A DNA stretch of 64,000 nt from Hydrogenovibrio sp. JE_KL2. Lineage in GTDB: Bacteria; Pseudomonadota; Gammaproteobacteria; Thiomicrospirales; Thiomicrospiraceae. The stretch spans positions 62,001 through 126,000 of the forward strand of contig NZ_WBJR01000003.1 of assembly GCF_009296185.1 (NCBI RefSeq), given 5' to 3'. The notes under the pieces were generated by a model that searched no databases, was not told where the DNA came from, and worked only from the letters and a program-made list of their open reading frames with translations. Shown here piece after piece: positions 54,281-64,000 of this stretch. Every line of letters starts with the position of its first letter. Positions within the stretch are counted from its first letter, which is position 1. The position numbers and the translations under genes are program-made.

Positions 54281-55048
54281 TCAATATTTCCAGCCGCGAT
54301 GGAGTGCGACAATACCTTCACTCATGTTCAAGTATTCAGCTTTATCGAAGCCGGCATCCAGCATCATTTGTTTTAAGGTTTCCTGGTCAGGATGCATACG
54401 AATGGATTCGGCAAGATATTGGTAACTGGCTTCATCCTTGGCGATCCATTTCCCCATTTTAGGCAGAATATTGAAGGAATAGAAGTCATAAGCTTTCGCC
54501 ATCATCGGTTGTGTGACTTTAGAAAATTCCAATACCATCATTTGCCCACCGGGCTTCAGCACACGGTAGATTTCTGCCAAAGCCTTATCTTTGTTGGTGA
54601 CGTTACGTAGACCGAAAGCCATGGTGACAAGGTCGAAAGTGTTGTCTGGAAAAGTCAGGGCTTCGGCATTGGTGATGGCATATTCGACATTGCCGATAAT
54701 GCCTTCGTTGGTTAAGCGATCACGGCCGACACGCACCATGTTTTCGTTGATGTCTGCCAGCACAACTTTACCGCTTTTACCGACACGTTTTGCAAAGGCT
54801 TTGGTGAGGTCGCCGGTGCCGCCAGCCAAATCTAGAACGGTTTTGCCGGGGCGAATGCCGCTTAGTTCGATGGTATGTTTTTTCCACAGGCGATGGACGC
54901 CGAAAGACATGACATCGTTCATTAAATCATAGTTTTCTGCAACGGAGTCGAACACGCCTTTGACGTGTTTGACCTTTTCCTCAAGAGGCACTTTGCTGAA
55001 GCCGAAATCAATGGTGCGTTCCGATTGAGAGCTGTTAGTGTTGTTCAT
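54281..55048 (-). CDS. ubiE: UbiE C-methyltransferase
   Basis: The 255-residue SAM-dependent methyltransferase methylates demethylubiquinone/menaquinone precursors. Motifs: [69 protein letters not shown] and [17 protein letters not shown]. Length and both ends agree with the family. It is 13 nt upstream of ubiJ. Confidence 0.97.
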   Translation of the reverse strand: MNNTNSSQSERTIDFGFSKVPLEEKVKHVKGVFDSVAENYDLMNDVMSFGVHRLWKKHTIELSGIRPGKTVLDLAGGTGDLTKAFAKRVGKSGKVVLADINENMVRVGRDRLTNEGIIGNVEYAITNAEALTFPDNTFDLVTMAFGLRNVTNKDKALAEIYRVLKPGGQMMVLEFSKVTQPMMAKAYDFYSFNILPKMGKWIAKDEASYQYLAESIRMHPDQETLKQMMLDAGFDKAEYLNMSEGIVALHRGWKY

Positions 55049-55069
55049 AAGTTTTGCCTCTAAGTGTTT

Positions 55070-55450
55070 TTACAGCAAGTCTGAAACATGGGTTTCCATG
55101 TCTGGATGCTTATGCCCGGCGGCAAGCAGTTTTTGTAAATAAGTCTGCCAATAGCTATCGTAGTTTTTGCCTAGGTCGTAAAGGGTTTCCCAGCTGTAAA
55201 TACCGGTATCATGCCCATCGTCAAAATGCAGTTTGACGGCATAGTTGCCTACCGGCGTAATGGCGTCGATATTGACGTTTTGTTTGCCGACTTGCAAGAC
55301 TTCCTGCCCCGGGCCATGTCCTGTCACTTCCGCCGACTGCGAATAGACGCGCAAGTATTCGCACGGCAGTTCAAACGTCTCGCCAGTGTTGAAGGTGATG
55401 ACCAACTTGCGAGATTTTTGCTGCAGTTTGATTTCTATCGGCTGATGCAT
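55070..55450 (-). CDS. DUF971 family protein
   Basis: The 126-residue protein is a DUF971 (gamma-butyrobetaine hydroxylase N-terminal-like) protein: IKLQQKSRKLVITFNTGETFELPCEYLRVYSQSAE and VKLHFDDGHDTGIYSWETLYDLGKN. Similar proteins lie between hslU and ubiE in many gammaproteobacteria. Its role is unknown; some relatives are linked to iron-sulfur cluster carriers. Confidence 0.9.
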   Translation of the reverse strand: MHQPIEIKLQQKSRKLVITFNTGETFELPCEYLRVYSQSAEVTGHGPGQEVLQVGKQNVNIDAITPVGNYAVKLHFDDGHDTGIYSWETLYDLGKNYDSYWQTYLQKLLAAGHKHPDMETHVSDLL

Positions 55451-55490
55451 TGGCGCTACTGGTTTCTATTGAGTCGTAATACCGGACATT

Positions 55491-56834
55491 CTATAGGATA
55501 TATTGCGACAAGTCTTGGTCTTGTGCCAAGTCGCCCAAACGCGCTTCAACGAAATCTCGGTCAATCATGATTTGCTGACCATTGTTGTCCGGCGCATTAA
55601 AGGAAACTTCTTCCAATAAATGTTCCATAACGGTATGTAAACGACGCGCACCGATGTTTTCGGTGGTTTCATTCACTTGGAAAGCGATTTCCGCCAAACG
55701 CTGAATGCCGGATTCGGAAAACTCGATGTTCACCCCTTCGGTCTGTAGCAAAGCAATCGCCTGTTTTGTCAGTGCGGCTTTAGGTTCCGTCAGGATGCGG
55801 ACGAAGTCTTCCACTTTCAAAGATTGCAATTCAACGCGAATCGGCAAGCGCCCTTGCAGTTCAGGAATCAAATCGGATGGCTTTGACAAATGGAATGCGC
55901 CGGATGCAATGAACAGAATATGATCTGTTTTCACCATGCCGTATTTTGTAGAAACGGTTGACCCCTCAATCAAAGGTAACAGGTCTCTTTGAACCCCTTC
56001 GCGAGAGACATCACCGCCTGAACCGCTTTCATGACGCTTGGCAACTTTATCAATTTCGTCGATGAAGACGATGCCTTGCTGTTCAACACTTTCTACCGCT
56101 TTGGCTTTAATGTCTTCCAAATCAATCAGGTGTGAAGCCGCTTCTTCGGTAAGGATACGCATGGCTTGTTTAATGGGCAGTTTGCGCTTTTGTTTTTTGC
56201 CTCGGTTCATGCCTTCGAGCATGTCCTGAAGTTGGCTAGTCATTTCTTCCATACCTGGCGCGCCCATGATTTCTACATGAGGAGAGCGGGCTTCCAAGTC
56301 GATTTCTATTTCTTTGTCATTTAGCTCACCTTCGCGCAAACGCTTGCGGAACTTTTGACGGGTTTCTGCCATATTGTCATAGCTTTCAGATTCGTGTCCG
56401 CGAGCTGGGGGCAACAAGGTGTCCAGAATTTGGTTTTCGGCAATGTCGGCAGCTTGGCTTTGAACACATACCATTTCTTGTTCGCGAACCATCTTGACGG
56501 CACTTTCAACCAAGTCTTTGATAATGGAATCCACTTCGCGACCAACATAGCCGACTTCCGTGTATTTGGTTGCTTCAACCTTGATAAAAGGCGCATTCGC
56601 CAGTTTTGCAAGGCGACGAGCGATTTCGGTTTTACCGACACCCGTCGGTCCAATCATCAGGATGTTTTTCGGAGTCACTTCCTGACGAAGCTCTTCCGAA
56701 AGTTGCGAGCGTCTCCAACGATTACGCAATGCGATGGCGACGGATTTCTTGGCATCATTTTGCCCGATAATGTGGTGATCTAACTCATGGACGATTTCTT
56801 TTGGTGTCATCATTTTGCTTGAAGCTTCCTTCAT
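55491..56834 (-). CDS. hslU: HslU, ATPase subunit of the HslVU protease
   Basis: The 447-residue AAA+ unfoldase has [22 protein letters not shown], Walker [18 protein letters not shown], the long intermediate domain (about 110-240), Walker [14 protein letters not shown] and the C-terminal [12 protein letters not shown] that inserts into HslV. Starts at 56813 (MMTPKEI) are possible and match the usual length better. hslV, normally just upstream, is not here: the next gene on that side is a MacB-type permease. Confidence 0.96.
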   Translation of the reverse strand: MKEASSKMMTPKEIVHELDHHIIGQNDAKKSVAIALRNRWRRSQLSEELRQEVTPKNILMIGPTGVGKTEIARRLAKLANAPFIKVEATKYTEVGYVGREVDSIIKDLVESAVKMVREQEMVCVQSQAADIAENQILDTLLPPARGHESESYDNMAETRQKFRKRLREGELNDKEIEIDLEARSPHVEIMGAPGMEEMTSQLQDMLEGMNRGKKQKRKLPIKQAMRILTEEAASHLIDLEDIKAKAVESVEQQGIVFIDEIDKVAKRHESGSGGDVSREGVQRDLLPLIEGSTVSTKYGMVKTDHILFIASGAFHLSKPSDLIPELQGRLPIRVELQSLKVEDFVRILTEPKAALTKQAIALLQTEGVNIEFSESGIQRLAEIAFQVNETTENIGARRLHTVMEHLLEEVSFNAPDNNGQQIMIDRDFVEARLGDLAQDQDLSQYIL

Positions 56835-56922
56835 TCATTATCTTGAGGTTGATTTATGCTTAGCCATCGTTGGCAACCGACATCTGTAGACTCAGTTTGC
56901 AGAAGTCATTTAGTTTGGCGTT

Positions 56923-56928
56923 ATTATA
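56923..56928 (-). promoter_or_regulatory. -10 box of the hslU operon
   Basis: On the minus strand TATAAT lies about 90 nt upstream of hslU. No good -35 was found at 16-18 nt. It would serve hslU-DUF971-ubiE-ubiJ-ubiB. Confidence 0.35.
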
Positions 56929-56971
56929 AAGGAAATTGACGGCAAACGGACAGTTGCTGTGATGGTTGAAT

Positions 56972-58192
56972 TTATTCGTGACGCAGAGCGTCTATCGGGT
57001 TCAGCCTTGCCGCATTTCTTGCCGGAAAATAACCGAAAACCACGCCCACCATTGCTGAAAACGCAAAGGCGATACCCATCATGTCGAAGTCAAGTATGTA
57101 GGGCACTGACATGACGTGGCTCAGTCCGGCGGAGGCGAGAATGGCGAGAATGATACCGATAATTCCTCCCAAAGAGGAGAGCACTACGGCCTCAACCAAA
57201 AACTGTAACAACACCTCTCTTTCCAGTGCGCCGATTGCCATACGAATACCAATTTCCCGAGTACGTTCCGTCACCGAAACGAGCATGATGTTCATAATAC
57301 CGATTCCACCCACAATCAAACTAACGGCGGCAACCGCGCCCAACAGCATGGTCATGACTTTGGTACTGCCGGTCAATGCCTTGGTGATTTCACGGGTATC
57401 CAGTACAGAGAAGTCGTTTTTTTCACGGTCGCTCAGGTGACGGCGGTCTCTTAGTAGAAGCGTGATCGCACGGTTGACGACACCGGTATCAATATTCGGT
57501 TTGACCGAGATGCGAATCATTTTGACATCCTGGTCGCCAATCAAACGTCGTTGCACGGTTTTGATGGGCATGACAATGGTGTCGTCCTGATCGTTCCCCA
57601 TCATGGATTGGCCTTTAGAATCAAGCACGCCGATGATATGGCAGGAAAAAGTCTTCAAACGGATATTCTGACCCACGACGGATTCGGGTGAACGAAGGTC
57701 TGGAAACAACTGCTTGATAATGGTTTGTCCAATAATACAGCTGGTTTTGCCAGCCTTGAGTTCCGCATTGGAGAAAAAGCGTCCAGACGACAGCGTCCAG
57801 TTACCGGTGGTGAAATAGTCGTTGTCACTACCCACGACAGTTGTTGTCCAGTTGTTGTTGCCGAACACTGCGGTGACACTGGCGGTGGCTGTCGGCGCGA
57901 CAGCGATGATGGAACTGACATCCTGTTTAATGGCTTTGACGTCATCCATCGTGAAGGCTTTGGCATTGGAGTTGCCTCGTCCCGGGCCAAAGTGTTGTCC
58001 GGGTCTAACCATTAAAAGATTGCTTCCCAAGGTGGAAATCTCTTTAGCGATTTTTGCTGTGGCACCATTACCGACGGTTACCATGGTCACCACCGCCGCA
58101 ACACCGATAATGATGCCGAGCATGGTAAGAATTGAGCGCATCAGGTTGCGGCGGATTTCGCGGATGGCGAGTAAAAAGGCATTCCAAATCAT
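56972..58192 (-). CDS. MacB-type ABC permease
   Basis: The 406-residue protein has the MacB/FtsX plan: an N-terminal membrane segment (SILTMLGIIIGVAAVVTMVTVGNGA), a large periplasmic MacB core domain (about 45-280) and three C-terminal segments including VAAVSLIVGGIGIMNIMLVSVTERTREIGIRMAIGA. It works with the separate ATPase gene, which overlaps its start by 4 nt. Such pumps push substrates through a TolC-type channel by periplasmic movement. Confidence 0.92.
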   Translation of the reverse strand: MIWNAFLLAIREIRRNLMRSILTMLGIIIGVAAVVTMVTVGNGATAKIAKEISTLGSNLLMVRPGQHFGPGRGNSNAKAFTMDDVKAIKQDVSSIIAVAPTATASVTAVFGNNNWTTTVVGSDNDYFTTGNWTLSSGRFFSNAELKAGKTSCIIGQTIIKQLFPDLRSPESVVGQNIRLKTFSCHIIGVLDSKGQSMMGNDQDDTIVMPIKTVQRRLIGDQDVKMIRISVKPNIDTGVVNRAITLLLRDRRHLSDREKNDFSVLDTREITKALTGSTKVMTMLLGAVAAVSLIVGGIGIMNIMLVSVTERTREIGIRMAIGALEREVLLQFLVEAVVLSSLGGIIGIILAILASAGLSHVMSVPYILDFDMMGIAFAFSAMVGVVFGYFPARNAARLNPIDALRHE

Positions 58193-58929
58193 CCGGCGCG
58201 CTCCGATTGTGGCATATCTGTTTCCACCAAACCGTCTACAAAATGAATCAGGCGGGAAGCGTAGGCTGCCATTTCCGATTCATGTGTCACCATGATAACG
58301 GTGATGCCCAACTCCTGATTCAGTTGAGTGAGAAGCTCCATAATCTCTTTGCTGCGTTGGGTGTCCAAGTTTCCTGTTGGTTCATCTGCCAATAGAACTT
58401 TTGGGTGCGTGACGAGTGCTCGGGCAATGGCAACACGCTGTTGTTGCCCACCTGATAGCTCGCTTGGCGCGTGGTTTTCCCAACCATCAAGTCCCACCAA
58501 TGCCAGTGCTTTGCGGGCTTCTTCACGGCGCTCCGCTGTTTTCATGCCTCGATAAAGTAATGGCAACTCGACATTCTCTATAGCGGAAGTCCGTGCTAAC
58601 AGGTTGAAGCCCTGAAACACAAAACCCAAGTAATGGCGGCGCAAAATAGCGCGTTGGTCATGGGTTAAGGTTTCAACGGCGACGCCCTGAAAGTAGTAGT
58701 GTCCAGAAGTTGGGGTGTCAAGGCAGCCGAGAGTATTCATCACCGTGGACTTGCCCGAACCACTGGGACCCATGATGGCAACAAACTCACCTGCGTCAAT
58801 CTGAAAATTCACGCCTTTCAATGCGGTGAAAGCGGAAGCGCCTTGTCCGTAGGTTTTGGTGATGTTTTCAAAGGCGATTAGAGGCGCTTCTTTGCCGGAA
58901 GTCTGCTCTAAAGGTTCGGCGGCTGTCAT
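58189..58929 (-). CDS. MacB/LolD-type ABC ATPase
   Basis: The 246-residue ATPase has Walker [11 protein letters not shown]-loop [21 protein letters not shown], signature [14 protein letters not shown], Walker [13 protein letters not shown] and the switch His in VTHESEMA. It is a separate protein, whereas in E. coli MacB the ATPase and permease are fused. It overlaps both neighbours by 4 nt. Confidence 0.95.
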   Translation of the reverse strand: MTAAEPLEQTSGKEAPLIAFENITKTYGQGASAFTALKGVNFQIDAGEFVAIMGPSGSGKSTVMNTLGCLDTPTSGHYYFQGVAVETLTHDQRAILRRHYLGFVFQGFNLLARTSAIENVELPLLYRGMKTAERREEARKALALVGLDGWENHAPSELSGGQQQRVAIARALVTHPKVLLADEPTGNLDTQRSKEIMELLTQLNQELGITVIMVTHESEMAAYASRLIHFVDGLVETDMPQSERAG

Positions 58930-60224
58930 TTTAAGCGTACCTCTGCCCCAATGATGACTTTGTCTCCGGGTTTTAAATCTCCCTCTAGAACTTCAACGCG
59001 ATTGCCGTTGGATTCGCCAGGTTTGATTAGAACCGGTACGGGTTGTTTGTTGACCAGTTTCCAAACGCGTGCATAGCCCTTTTTCACTTTTTCAGCTTTG
59101 ATGTTTAGGCTATGTCGGATGCGGCCTGGCCCCGGCATTAAAGAGTCCATGATGCTGGTCGATTTGGCCTTTGTGGCGTCGCCCAATATTTCAGGTGTAA
59201 AGCGCGTGGCGGCAACGGGAACTGTCAGCACATCGCGCTTTTCCTTGACTAGAATTTCAGCGGTGGCGGTCATGCCAGGGCGTAGTTTCAAGTCAGGGTT
59301 GTTGACTTCCAATAGCGTGGTATAAGTGACAACGCCATCCGTGGTTTGTGCGCCGAAACGTACTTGCTTAATGACGGCAGGGAACAAACGATTCGGGTAA
59401 GCGTCAACGGTAAAAGTCGCTTTTTGACCTGCTTTTACCTGACCAACATCGGCCTCATCGACATCGACTTGCAGTTCCATATTGGTCAGATCTTGAGCGA
59501 GTGTAAACAGCACCGGCGCAGACATGGCAGCGGCAACGGTTTGCCCCGGTTCGATGGAGCGAACCAGTACCACACCATCAATCGGTGAAATGATTTTGGT
59601 TTTGGATAAGTCGGTCAGGTTTTGGTCAAGATTAGCCTGAGCCTGTTCGACTTTTGCGATAGCTGTGTTTTTGGCGGCGATGGCGCGTTTCTCAGCGGCT
59701 TCAGCAGAAATGAAATCCGCCTGAGAAGGTAGTTTGCCGTTGGTGAGTTTACGCACATGTTCCAAGCGTTTAAGTTGCGCATCCGACTCTTCAAGTGTCG
59801 CTTGTGCCTCAATGACACCCGCTTTGGCGACGGCCAAGGCGGCTTTGGTTTGCAATACTTGTGCATTAATCTTGTCGGTATTCAGTTGTGCCAACAGTTG
59901 GCCTTTTTTCACTTGGTCGTTGTAGTCGACAAAAACCTTGTCGATGGTACCGGAAAGTTCACTCCCGACATCTACTTCATTCGTCGGTTGTAGAGTTCCG
60001 GTTGCTGAAACCGTCGCTAGAATATCGGCTTTTTTCACTTCATCGGTTTTGAAAATGGGGGCATTGGCTTGTGCCGGCATCCACCAACGCCAGCCAAGAA
60101 AAAGGACGCCTGCTAATAATAAAACGGGAATCAATACCTTGAGGTAGCGGTGGTGTTTTTTATCGCCCTGTTTGAGTAGTTGTTCAAACTCAGTTTGGGA
60201 GGAGGCTTTGTTGTCTTGATTCAT
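58926..60224 (-). CDS. MacA-type periplasmic adaptor
   Basis: The 432-residue protein has one N-terminal membrane segment (YLKVLIPVLLLAGVLFLGW), the lipoyl half VSATGTLQPTNEVDVGSELSG, a helical hairpin (about 115-200) and KIISPIDGVVLVRSIEPGQTV, then beta-barrel and membrane-proximal domains. A segment after VPVAATRFTPEI (DATKAKSTSIMDSLMPGPGR) is an insertion relative to short MacA proteins. It links the ABC permease to the outer-membrane channel gene upstream. Confidence 0.93.
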   Translation of the reverse strand: MNQDNKASSQTEFEQLLKQGDKKHHRYLKVLIPVLLLAGVLFLGWRWWMPAQANAPIFKTDEVKKADILATVSATGTLQPTNEVDVGSELSGTIDKVFVDYNDQVKKGQLLAQLNTDKINAQVLQTKAALAVAKAGVIEAQATLEESDAQLKRLEHVRKLTNGKLPSQADFISAEAAEKRAIAAKNTAIAKVEQAQANLDQNLTDLSKTKIISPIDGVVLVRSIEPGQTVAAAMSAPVLFTLAQDLTNMELQVDVDEADVGQVKAGQKATFTVDAYPNRLFPAVIKQVRFGAQTTDGVVTYTTLLEVNNPDLKLRPGMTATAEILVKEKRDVLTVPVAATRFTPEILGDATKAKSTSIMDSLMPGPGRIRHSLNIKAEKVKKGYARVWKLVNKQPVPVLIKPGESNGNRVEVLEGDLKPGDKVIIGAEVRLK

Positions 60225-61678
60225 GACGATGTTCCAGTTGATGTGGTTGGTTGCGGTGCTTGAGTGTCCGCATCGTTTACCGTTTTATTCTGTGTTGTTT
60301 GTTGAATCGCCCAGTTGCCGGAAATGGCTTTGGACAAGGTGATCAGTTTTGCCAACTCAGTCGCCTTGGCCTGAATGCTTTGTTGTTTCAGCGTGAGCTG
60401 TGTGCGCTGAGCATTCAAGACATCGGTAAAGCTGGTTTGACCCGCTTGGTATTGCATCAAGGCCAGTTTCTCTTCATTTTTTGAGGCATCCAGGGCTCGG
60501 TTTAACGCTGCATAGCTTTCCCGGCTGTTATAAAGCCCAGCAAGCGCGTTTTCCGTTTCCTGTAGGGCGCTCAACACCGTTTTCTTATAGCTGTACATGG
60601 CCTGTTTTTCTTGCTCGGTTTGGATGTCCACTTGCGCATCCAATGCGCCGCCGTCAAACAAGGTGTGGCTGACTGCCGCGCTTAAAGTGGTGATCAGGGT
60701 GTCAGTGTCCAAGAGTTTTCCTAAGGTTGCGGAAGTCAGTCCCAGAGAACCGCCCAAAGTGAAGGAAGGCCAGCGATTCGCTTTTGCAGAATCTGTTTTG
60801 GACATCGCCACCAACACATTTTGTTCGGCAGCTCTGACATCTGGACGTTGTCTCAAAACCTCAGTTGGAATGGGTAAAAACACCGTTTTTGGAGAGCTGG
60901 GCAGATCGGCGATTTTGGTCAAGCTTGGGGGTAAGTTTTCCGGTGTACGCCCCAACAGGATTGCCAGTTGGTTTTGGGTTTCGAGGATGTTTTGTTTCAG
61001 TGTGGGTACTGATGCGGCAGTTTGCTCGTAGCTGCGTTTTGCTTGCTCGACATCCAGCTCGGTGACCATACCTGCCTGATGTTGCCATTGCGTTAATTGC
61101 AGGGTTTCCAACCAACTTTTCAGAGAAGCCTGTGTGACATTTAATTGTGCCTGATAGCCTCGCAGAGCAACATAATTGGTGGCGACTTCTGCACTTAGGC
61201 TGACCAAAACGTCTGCATAACTGGCTTCGGCAGCTTTGACCTTTGCTTCGGCGGCGGCAAGCGCATGCTGTTGTGTGCCGAAAATGTCAGGTTCCCAACT
61301 GGCATCCAGTACCGCAGAATAGGTATCTGTTGTGGCATCGGTACTTTTCAGATAAGTGCTTTTCGCGCTACCGCCGATGGTCACTTTCGGCAATAACCCT
61401 GCTCTGGCCTGTACTCGGTAAGCTCTGGATTCACGAATGACCGATTCCGCCGACAGAACGTCAGGGTTAGCTTTAATCGCTTCGTTGATCAGTTGGTTGA
61501 GATCCTTGTCATGCAGTTCCTGCCACCAGGGAGTCGCTTGCTTTTGGCTTTGCATTTGAGCGACTTGCTGGCTCCATTGCTTAGGAAAAGTTTGCTTGGG
61601 GAAAGAACGTGTTTCTATCGTGGAGCAGCTCGAAAGGACGGGAACCACTATGACAAAAATTAGCCAAAAATACCGCAT
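60221..61678 (-). CDS. TolC/NodT-family outer membrane efflux lipoprotein
   Basis: The 485-residue protein starts with a lipoprotein signal (YFWLIFVIVVPVLSSC, lipid Cys near residue 18) and has two outer-membrane-efflux repeats with long coiled-coil barrels (IKANPDVLSAESVIRESRAYRVQARAGLLP; TEVLRQRPDVRAAEQNVLVAMSKTD). The C-terminus is a polar tail. It is the first gene of the four-gene operon (channel, adaptor, ATPase, permease), each overlapping the next by 4 nt. The set probably exports a metabolite, peptide or drug. Confidence 0.93.
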   Translation of the reverse strand: MRYFWLIFVIVVPVLSSCSTIETRSFPKQTFPKQWSQQVAQMQSQKQATPWWQELHDKDLNQLINEAIKANPDVLSAESVIRESRAYRVQARAGLLPKVTIGGSAKSTYLKSTDATTDTYSAVLDASWEPDIFGTQQHALAAAEAKVKAAEASYADVLVSLSAEVATNYVALRGYQAQLNVTQASLKSWLETLQLTQWQHQAGMVTELDVEQAKRSYEQTAASVPTLKQNILETQNQLAILLGRTPENLPPSLTKIADLPSSPKTVFLPIPTEVLRQRPDVRAAEQNVLVAMSKTDSAKANRWPSFTLGGSLGLTSATLGKLLDTDTLITTLSAAVSHTLFDGGALDAQVDIQTEQEKQAMYSYKKTVLSALQETENALAGLYNSRESYAALNRALDASKNEEKLALMQYQAGQTSFTDVLNAQRTQLTLKQQSIQAKATELAKLITLSKAISGNWAIQQTTQNKTVNDADTQAPQPTTSTGTSS

Positions 61679-61868
61679 TTAGTTCTCCGTGTGATTTTCA
61701 TTGATACGAATGAAACAGCAAAAGTCTTCGTTTTTTAGGCGATAAAAATAGTAGTTACACCTGTTCAGGCTAGGGTTTAGAGGGTGTTTGGTTTATCATA
61801 AACGAAATCGGCCGAGTGAAGCAGTGTAAAATCTTGGCAATAGTATGAAAGTTTTTAAGAGGACAATT

Positions 61869-62708
61869 ATGGGCGCTAAGCTCCACTTCAGCAAAATGCA
61901 TGGACTTGGAAACGACTTTATGGTGATTGATGCCATTGCTCAGGACGTTTCATTGTCTGCAGAACAAATTCGAGGATGGGCGGATCGACACTTTGGCGTG
62001 GGGTTCGATCAGTTATTATTGGTTGAAGCAACCGATACCGACGGGGTGGATTTTCGTTACCGCATTTTCAATGCGGATGGTTCCGAGGTACAGCAGTGCG
62101 GTAACGGGGCACGTTGTTTTGCGAAGTTTGTGTATGACAAAGGGTTGACCGATAAAACCGAGATTACAGTCGAGACGGCTTCGGGAGTGATTGTGCTTTA
62201 TATCACTGAAAACGGAGAAGTAAGAGTCAACATGGGGGCGCCGAACTTCGCACCCAACAGCTTGCCTTTTGCGGTACCGGGTGAGTCTGATGTCTACCAG
62301 TTGGAAGTAGATGGTGAGTTTTACCAGATCGGTGCAGTCTCTATGGGTAACCCGCATGCGGTTTTGCGTGTCACCGATTTGGGAGCAGCCCCGGTAGCAG
62401 AGTTAGGGGCGAAAATAGAATCCCATGCCCATTTCCCGGAAAGGGTGAATGTCGGTTTTGCGGAGCGCATTGATTCAAACCATATTAAGTTGCGCGTCTA
62501 TGAACGTGGCGCAGCTGAAACGCTTGCTTGCGGGACAGGGGCTTGTGCCGCCATGGTGACTTTGCGTAAGCTGGGAGAAGTGGCCGACGAGGTGAAGGTT
62601 TCTTTAGCGGGTGGTGATTTGACCATCGCCTGGGATGGCGATGCGTCGCATCCTGTTTGGATGACTGGGCCGGCGGTGATGGTGTTTGATGCCGAAATAG
62701 CGTTATAA
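61869..62708 (+). CDS. dapF: Diaminopimelate epimerase
   Basis: DapF interconverts LL- and meso-diaminopimelate for lysine and peptidoglycan synthesis. The 279-residue protein has the paired catalytic cysteines in QQCGNGARC and LACGTGACA and the N-terminal [15 protein letters not shown]. The start at 61869 is chosen over the longer frame for its fit to the family and GAGGA about 6 nt upstream. The DUF484 gene follows 73 nt later, as in many gammaproteobacteria. Confidence 0.97.
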   Translation: MGAKLHFSKMHGLGNDFMVIDAIAQDVSLSAEQIRGWADRHFGVGFDQLLLVEATDTDGVDFRYRIFNADGSEVQQCGNGARCFAKFVYDKGLTDKTEITVETASGVIVLYITENGEVRVNMGAPNFAPNSLPFAVPGESDVYQLEVDGEFYQIGAVSMGNPHAVLRVTDLGAAPVAELGAKIESHAHFPERVNVGFAERIDSNHIKLRVYERGAAETLACGTGACAAMVTLRKLGEVADEVKVSLAGGDLTIAWDGDASHPVWMTGPAVMVFDAEIAL

Positions 62709-62781
62709 GCCGTTTTGGGCTGCTTTTATTAAACTAAAAATTTGAATAATAAAATAGAGTGTGTACTGGGGAGAGGTGTAA

Positions 62782-63453
62782 GTGTCGAGTTTAATCAATG
62801 ATATCCATGCGGAAGATGTGGCGAATTATTTGAATCAAAACCGCCAGTTTTTTCATGTGTTTCCGAATTTGCTGGATGAACTCAGCTTACCTCACCCGAA
62901 GACCGGACAAGAGATCTCTTTGCTGGAACGCCAAGTTTACCAATTGCGTGAGCAGCGCGATCGTTTGCAAGTCGAGATAGCGACCCTAAAAGATATTGCA
63001 GGTGAGAACGGTAAACTACTGCACAATGTCTATACACTGTCCAATGCCTTGTTGTCGGCACAAAGCGAACAGGATGCCGTAGATGTCGTTTATCGAGTGA
63101 TGCAAGAGACTTTTCAGGTAGAGTTTGTCTCCTTAATGTCTTGGGAACTGCCAAACCAAAGCTTGAAAGGTATGAATCAATTAGGCATCAGTCAGCAATG
63201 GGCGGAAACCCTTAAATCAACTTTAAGAGTCGGGCGTCCTGCTTGTGGTTTAGTAGAAAACGAGTGGCAAAAAGGTTTGTTCGCTACCTCTGAAAAAATG
63301 GAATCGGTTTGCGTGATTCCACTTGGTAACCATCGCATTTGGGGCGTGTTGGCGCTGGGAAGCCCGGTTGATCGTTTCAAACCGGACCTTGGGACTTACT
63401 TTTTGGAAGTCATGGGGGAGATGATTACCCAGCGCTTACAGCGTTTGTTTTAA
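62782..63453 (+). CDS. DUF484 family protein
   Basis: The 223-residue protein begins at a GTG with GGGGAGAGG upstream. It has the DUF484 start (DVANYLNQNRQFFHVFPNLLDELSLPHP), a short coiled coil (LLERQVYQLREQRDRLQVEI) and a GAF-like domain (about 80-223). DUF484 genes commonly lie between dapF and xerC; here the next gene is a nitroreductase on the opposite strand, so xerC is displaced. Function is unknown. Confidence 0.92.
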   Translation: MSSLINDIHAEDVANYLNQNRQFFHVFPNLLDELSLPHPKTGQEISLLERQVYQLREQRDRLQVEIATLKDIAGENGKLLHNVYTLSNALLSAQSEQDAVDVVYRVMQETFQVEFVSLMSWELPNQSLKGMNQLGISQQWAETLKSTLRVGRPACGLVENEWQKGLFATSEKMESVCVIPLGNHRIWGVLALGSPVDRFKPDLGTYFLEVMGEMITQRLQRLF

Positions 63454-63455
63454 CG

Positions 63456-64000
63456 CTAATCAAAGAAGCGGGTGAAGTCATTCACCGCTTCGCGCTCTGT
63501 TCGGTAACTGTTGACCGGATGTTCTTTATCTTCATAGCCGAGTGCCATCCCACCCAGTAAGATCATGTCATTGTCATAACCAAGATGCTGCTTGATGATG
63601 GTAGGATACTCTCCCAGAGCGCCTTGTGGACAAGTCGCCAATCCCTTTTCAACTGCCAGTAGCATAATGTTCTGCGCGAACATACCATAGTCGAAATAAG
63701 ATCCAGTTTCCAAGCTGGGGTCCATAAAGAAGAACAAACTCACCGGCGCGTCAAAAGAGCGATAGTTTGCAGCCCATTGTGCAAGTCTTGCAGCTTTGTC
63801 TTCGCGTTCTATCTTTAAGGCGTTATAAAGAGCCACTCCCGTTGTCACACGTCTTTGCTTGAAAGGTGCGACCCAATTTTTCGGATAGTATTGATAGTCC
63901 ATTTGTCCGGTTTCGCCAGCCTCGAATGCCGCCACCATTTTGTTTTGTAGTTGGGTTTTGGTTTCGCCTGAAACCACCGCGACTTGCCATGGTTGGGTAT
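63456..64000 (-). CDS. Nitroreductase-family protein, cut by the right edge
   Basis: The frame stays open to base 64000; the GTG at 63977 is internal, because the residues before it (TQPWQVAVVSGE) match the family's NTQPW start region. The 181 visible residues include YFDYGMFAQNIMLLAVEKGLATCPQGAL and GMALGYEDKEHPVN, the FMN-binding nitroreductase core. It probably reduces nitro or quinone compounds with NAD(P)H. The N-terminus is missing. Confidence 0.9.
   Translation of the reverse strand, partial: TQPWQVAVVSGETKTQLQNKMVAAFEAGETGQMDYQYYPKNWVAPFKQRRVTTGVALYNALKIEREDKAARLAQWAANYRSFDAPVSLFFFMDPSLETGSYFDYGMFAQNIMLLAVEKGLATCPQGALGEYPTIIKQHLGYDNDMILLGGMALGYEDKEHPVNSYRTEREAVNDFTRFFD

Overview
The window reads as a chromosomal segment of a chemolithoautotrophic, probably sulfur-oxidising gammaproteobacterium of the Thiomicrospira/Hydrogenovibrio/Thiomicrorhabdus group (Piscirickettsiaceae). 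This placement is an inference from gene content. The first gene is a CbbO-type RuBisCO-activase partner cut by the left edge, central metabolism uses a Helicobacter-type malate:quinone oxidoreductase, and the ubiquinone, ArgB, LeuA, Ppk and HslU genes look gammaproteobacterial. Gene density is high, most genes are ordinary housekeeping genes, and no rRNA, CRISPR array or intact transposase was seen.

Layout, left to right. 1-2.1 kb: cbbO (partial) and an unknown acidic protein. 2.3-5.1 kb: an AraC/GyrI-like regulator and two tandem HDOD-domain signalling paralogues. 5.1-10.9 kb: aminotransferase, YajQ, a lipoprotein, argB, a TauE/SafE permease and sixA-pyrE. 11-24.6 kb: a coiled-coil membrane protein, mtfA, a stand-alone flavoprotein reductase, ppx and ppk, yidD, dihydroorotase, an EAL-HDOD protein, an aldehyde dehydrogenase and an EI24 membrane protein, followed by a disturbed patch with a DUF1311 gene, a decayed copy of the EI24 gene end and repeat elements. 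24.7-32.4 kb: DEAD-box helicase, ppnN, an AI-2E family permease, an odd MBL-fold protein, leuA and a divergent Lrp-type regulator. 32.5-37.3 kb: a solitary HsdR-N nuclease-like gene, folE2, a COG0523 GTPase and mqo.

37.4-42.4 kb is a complete arsenic-resistance locus: divergent arsR, then a COG0701 permease, a DUF2892-thioredoxin-like fusion with a cysteine-rich linker, arsenate reductase, the arsenate-associated GAPDH and ArsJ. GAPDH makes 1-arseno-3-phosphoglycerate and ArsJ exports it; ArsC offers the reductive route. A sigma70-type promoter has a palindromic operator candidate filling its spacer. 42.4-51.5 kb: folM, hemH, a cold-shock gene, an EmrAB-like pump, a large PAS-Cache chemoreceptor and tRNA-Arg(CCG). 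52-56.8 kb: the hslU-DUF971-ubiE-ubiJ-ubiB operon, without hslV next to it. 57-61.7 kb: a four-gene MacAB-TolC-type export operon with 4-nt overlaps. 61.8-64 kb: dapF, a DUF484 gene and a nitroreductase cut by the right edge.

The most unusual signal is a 19-bp sequence, AAAATCT(A/G)CCAGGTTGGGG. It recurs about a dozen times: as inverted pairs between genes, as the ends of two composite elements (one holding a 36-bp tandem array), and as single copies inside three unrelated genes in different reading frames. This pattern resembles DNA-uptake-sequence families and would merit a genome-wide count. All start choices, domain limits and promoter calls were made by eye.
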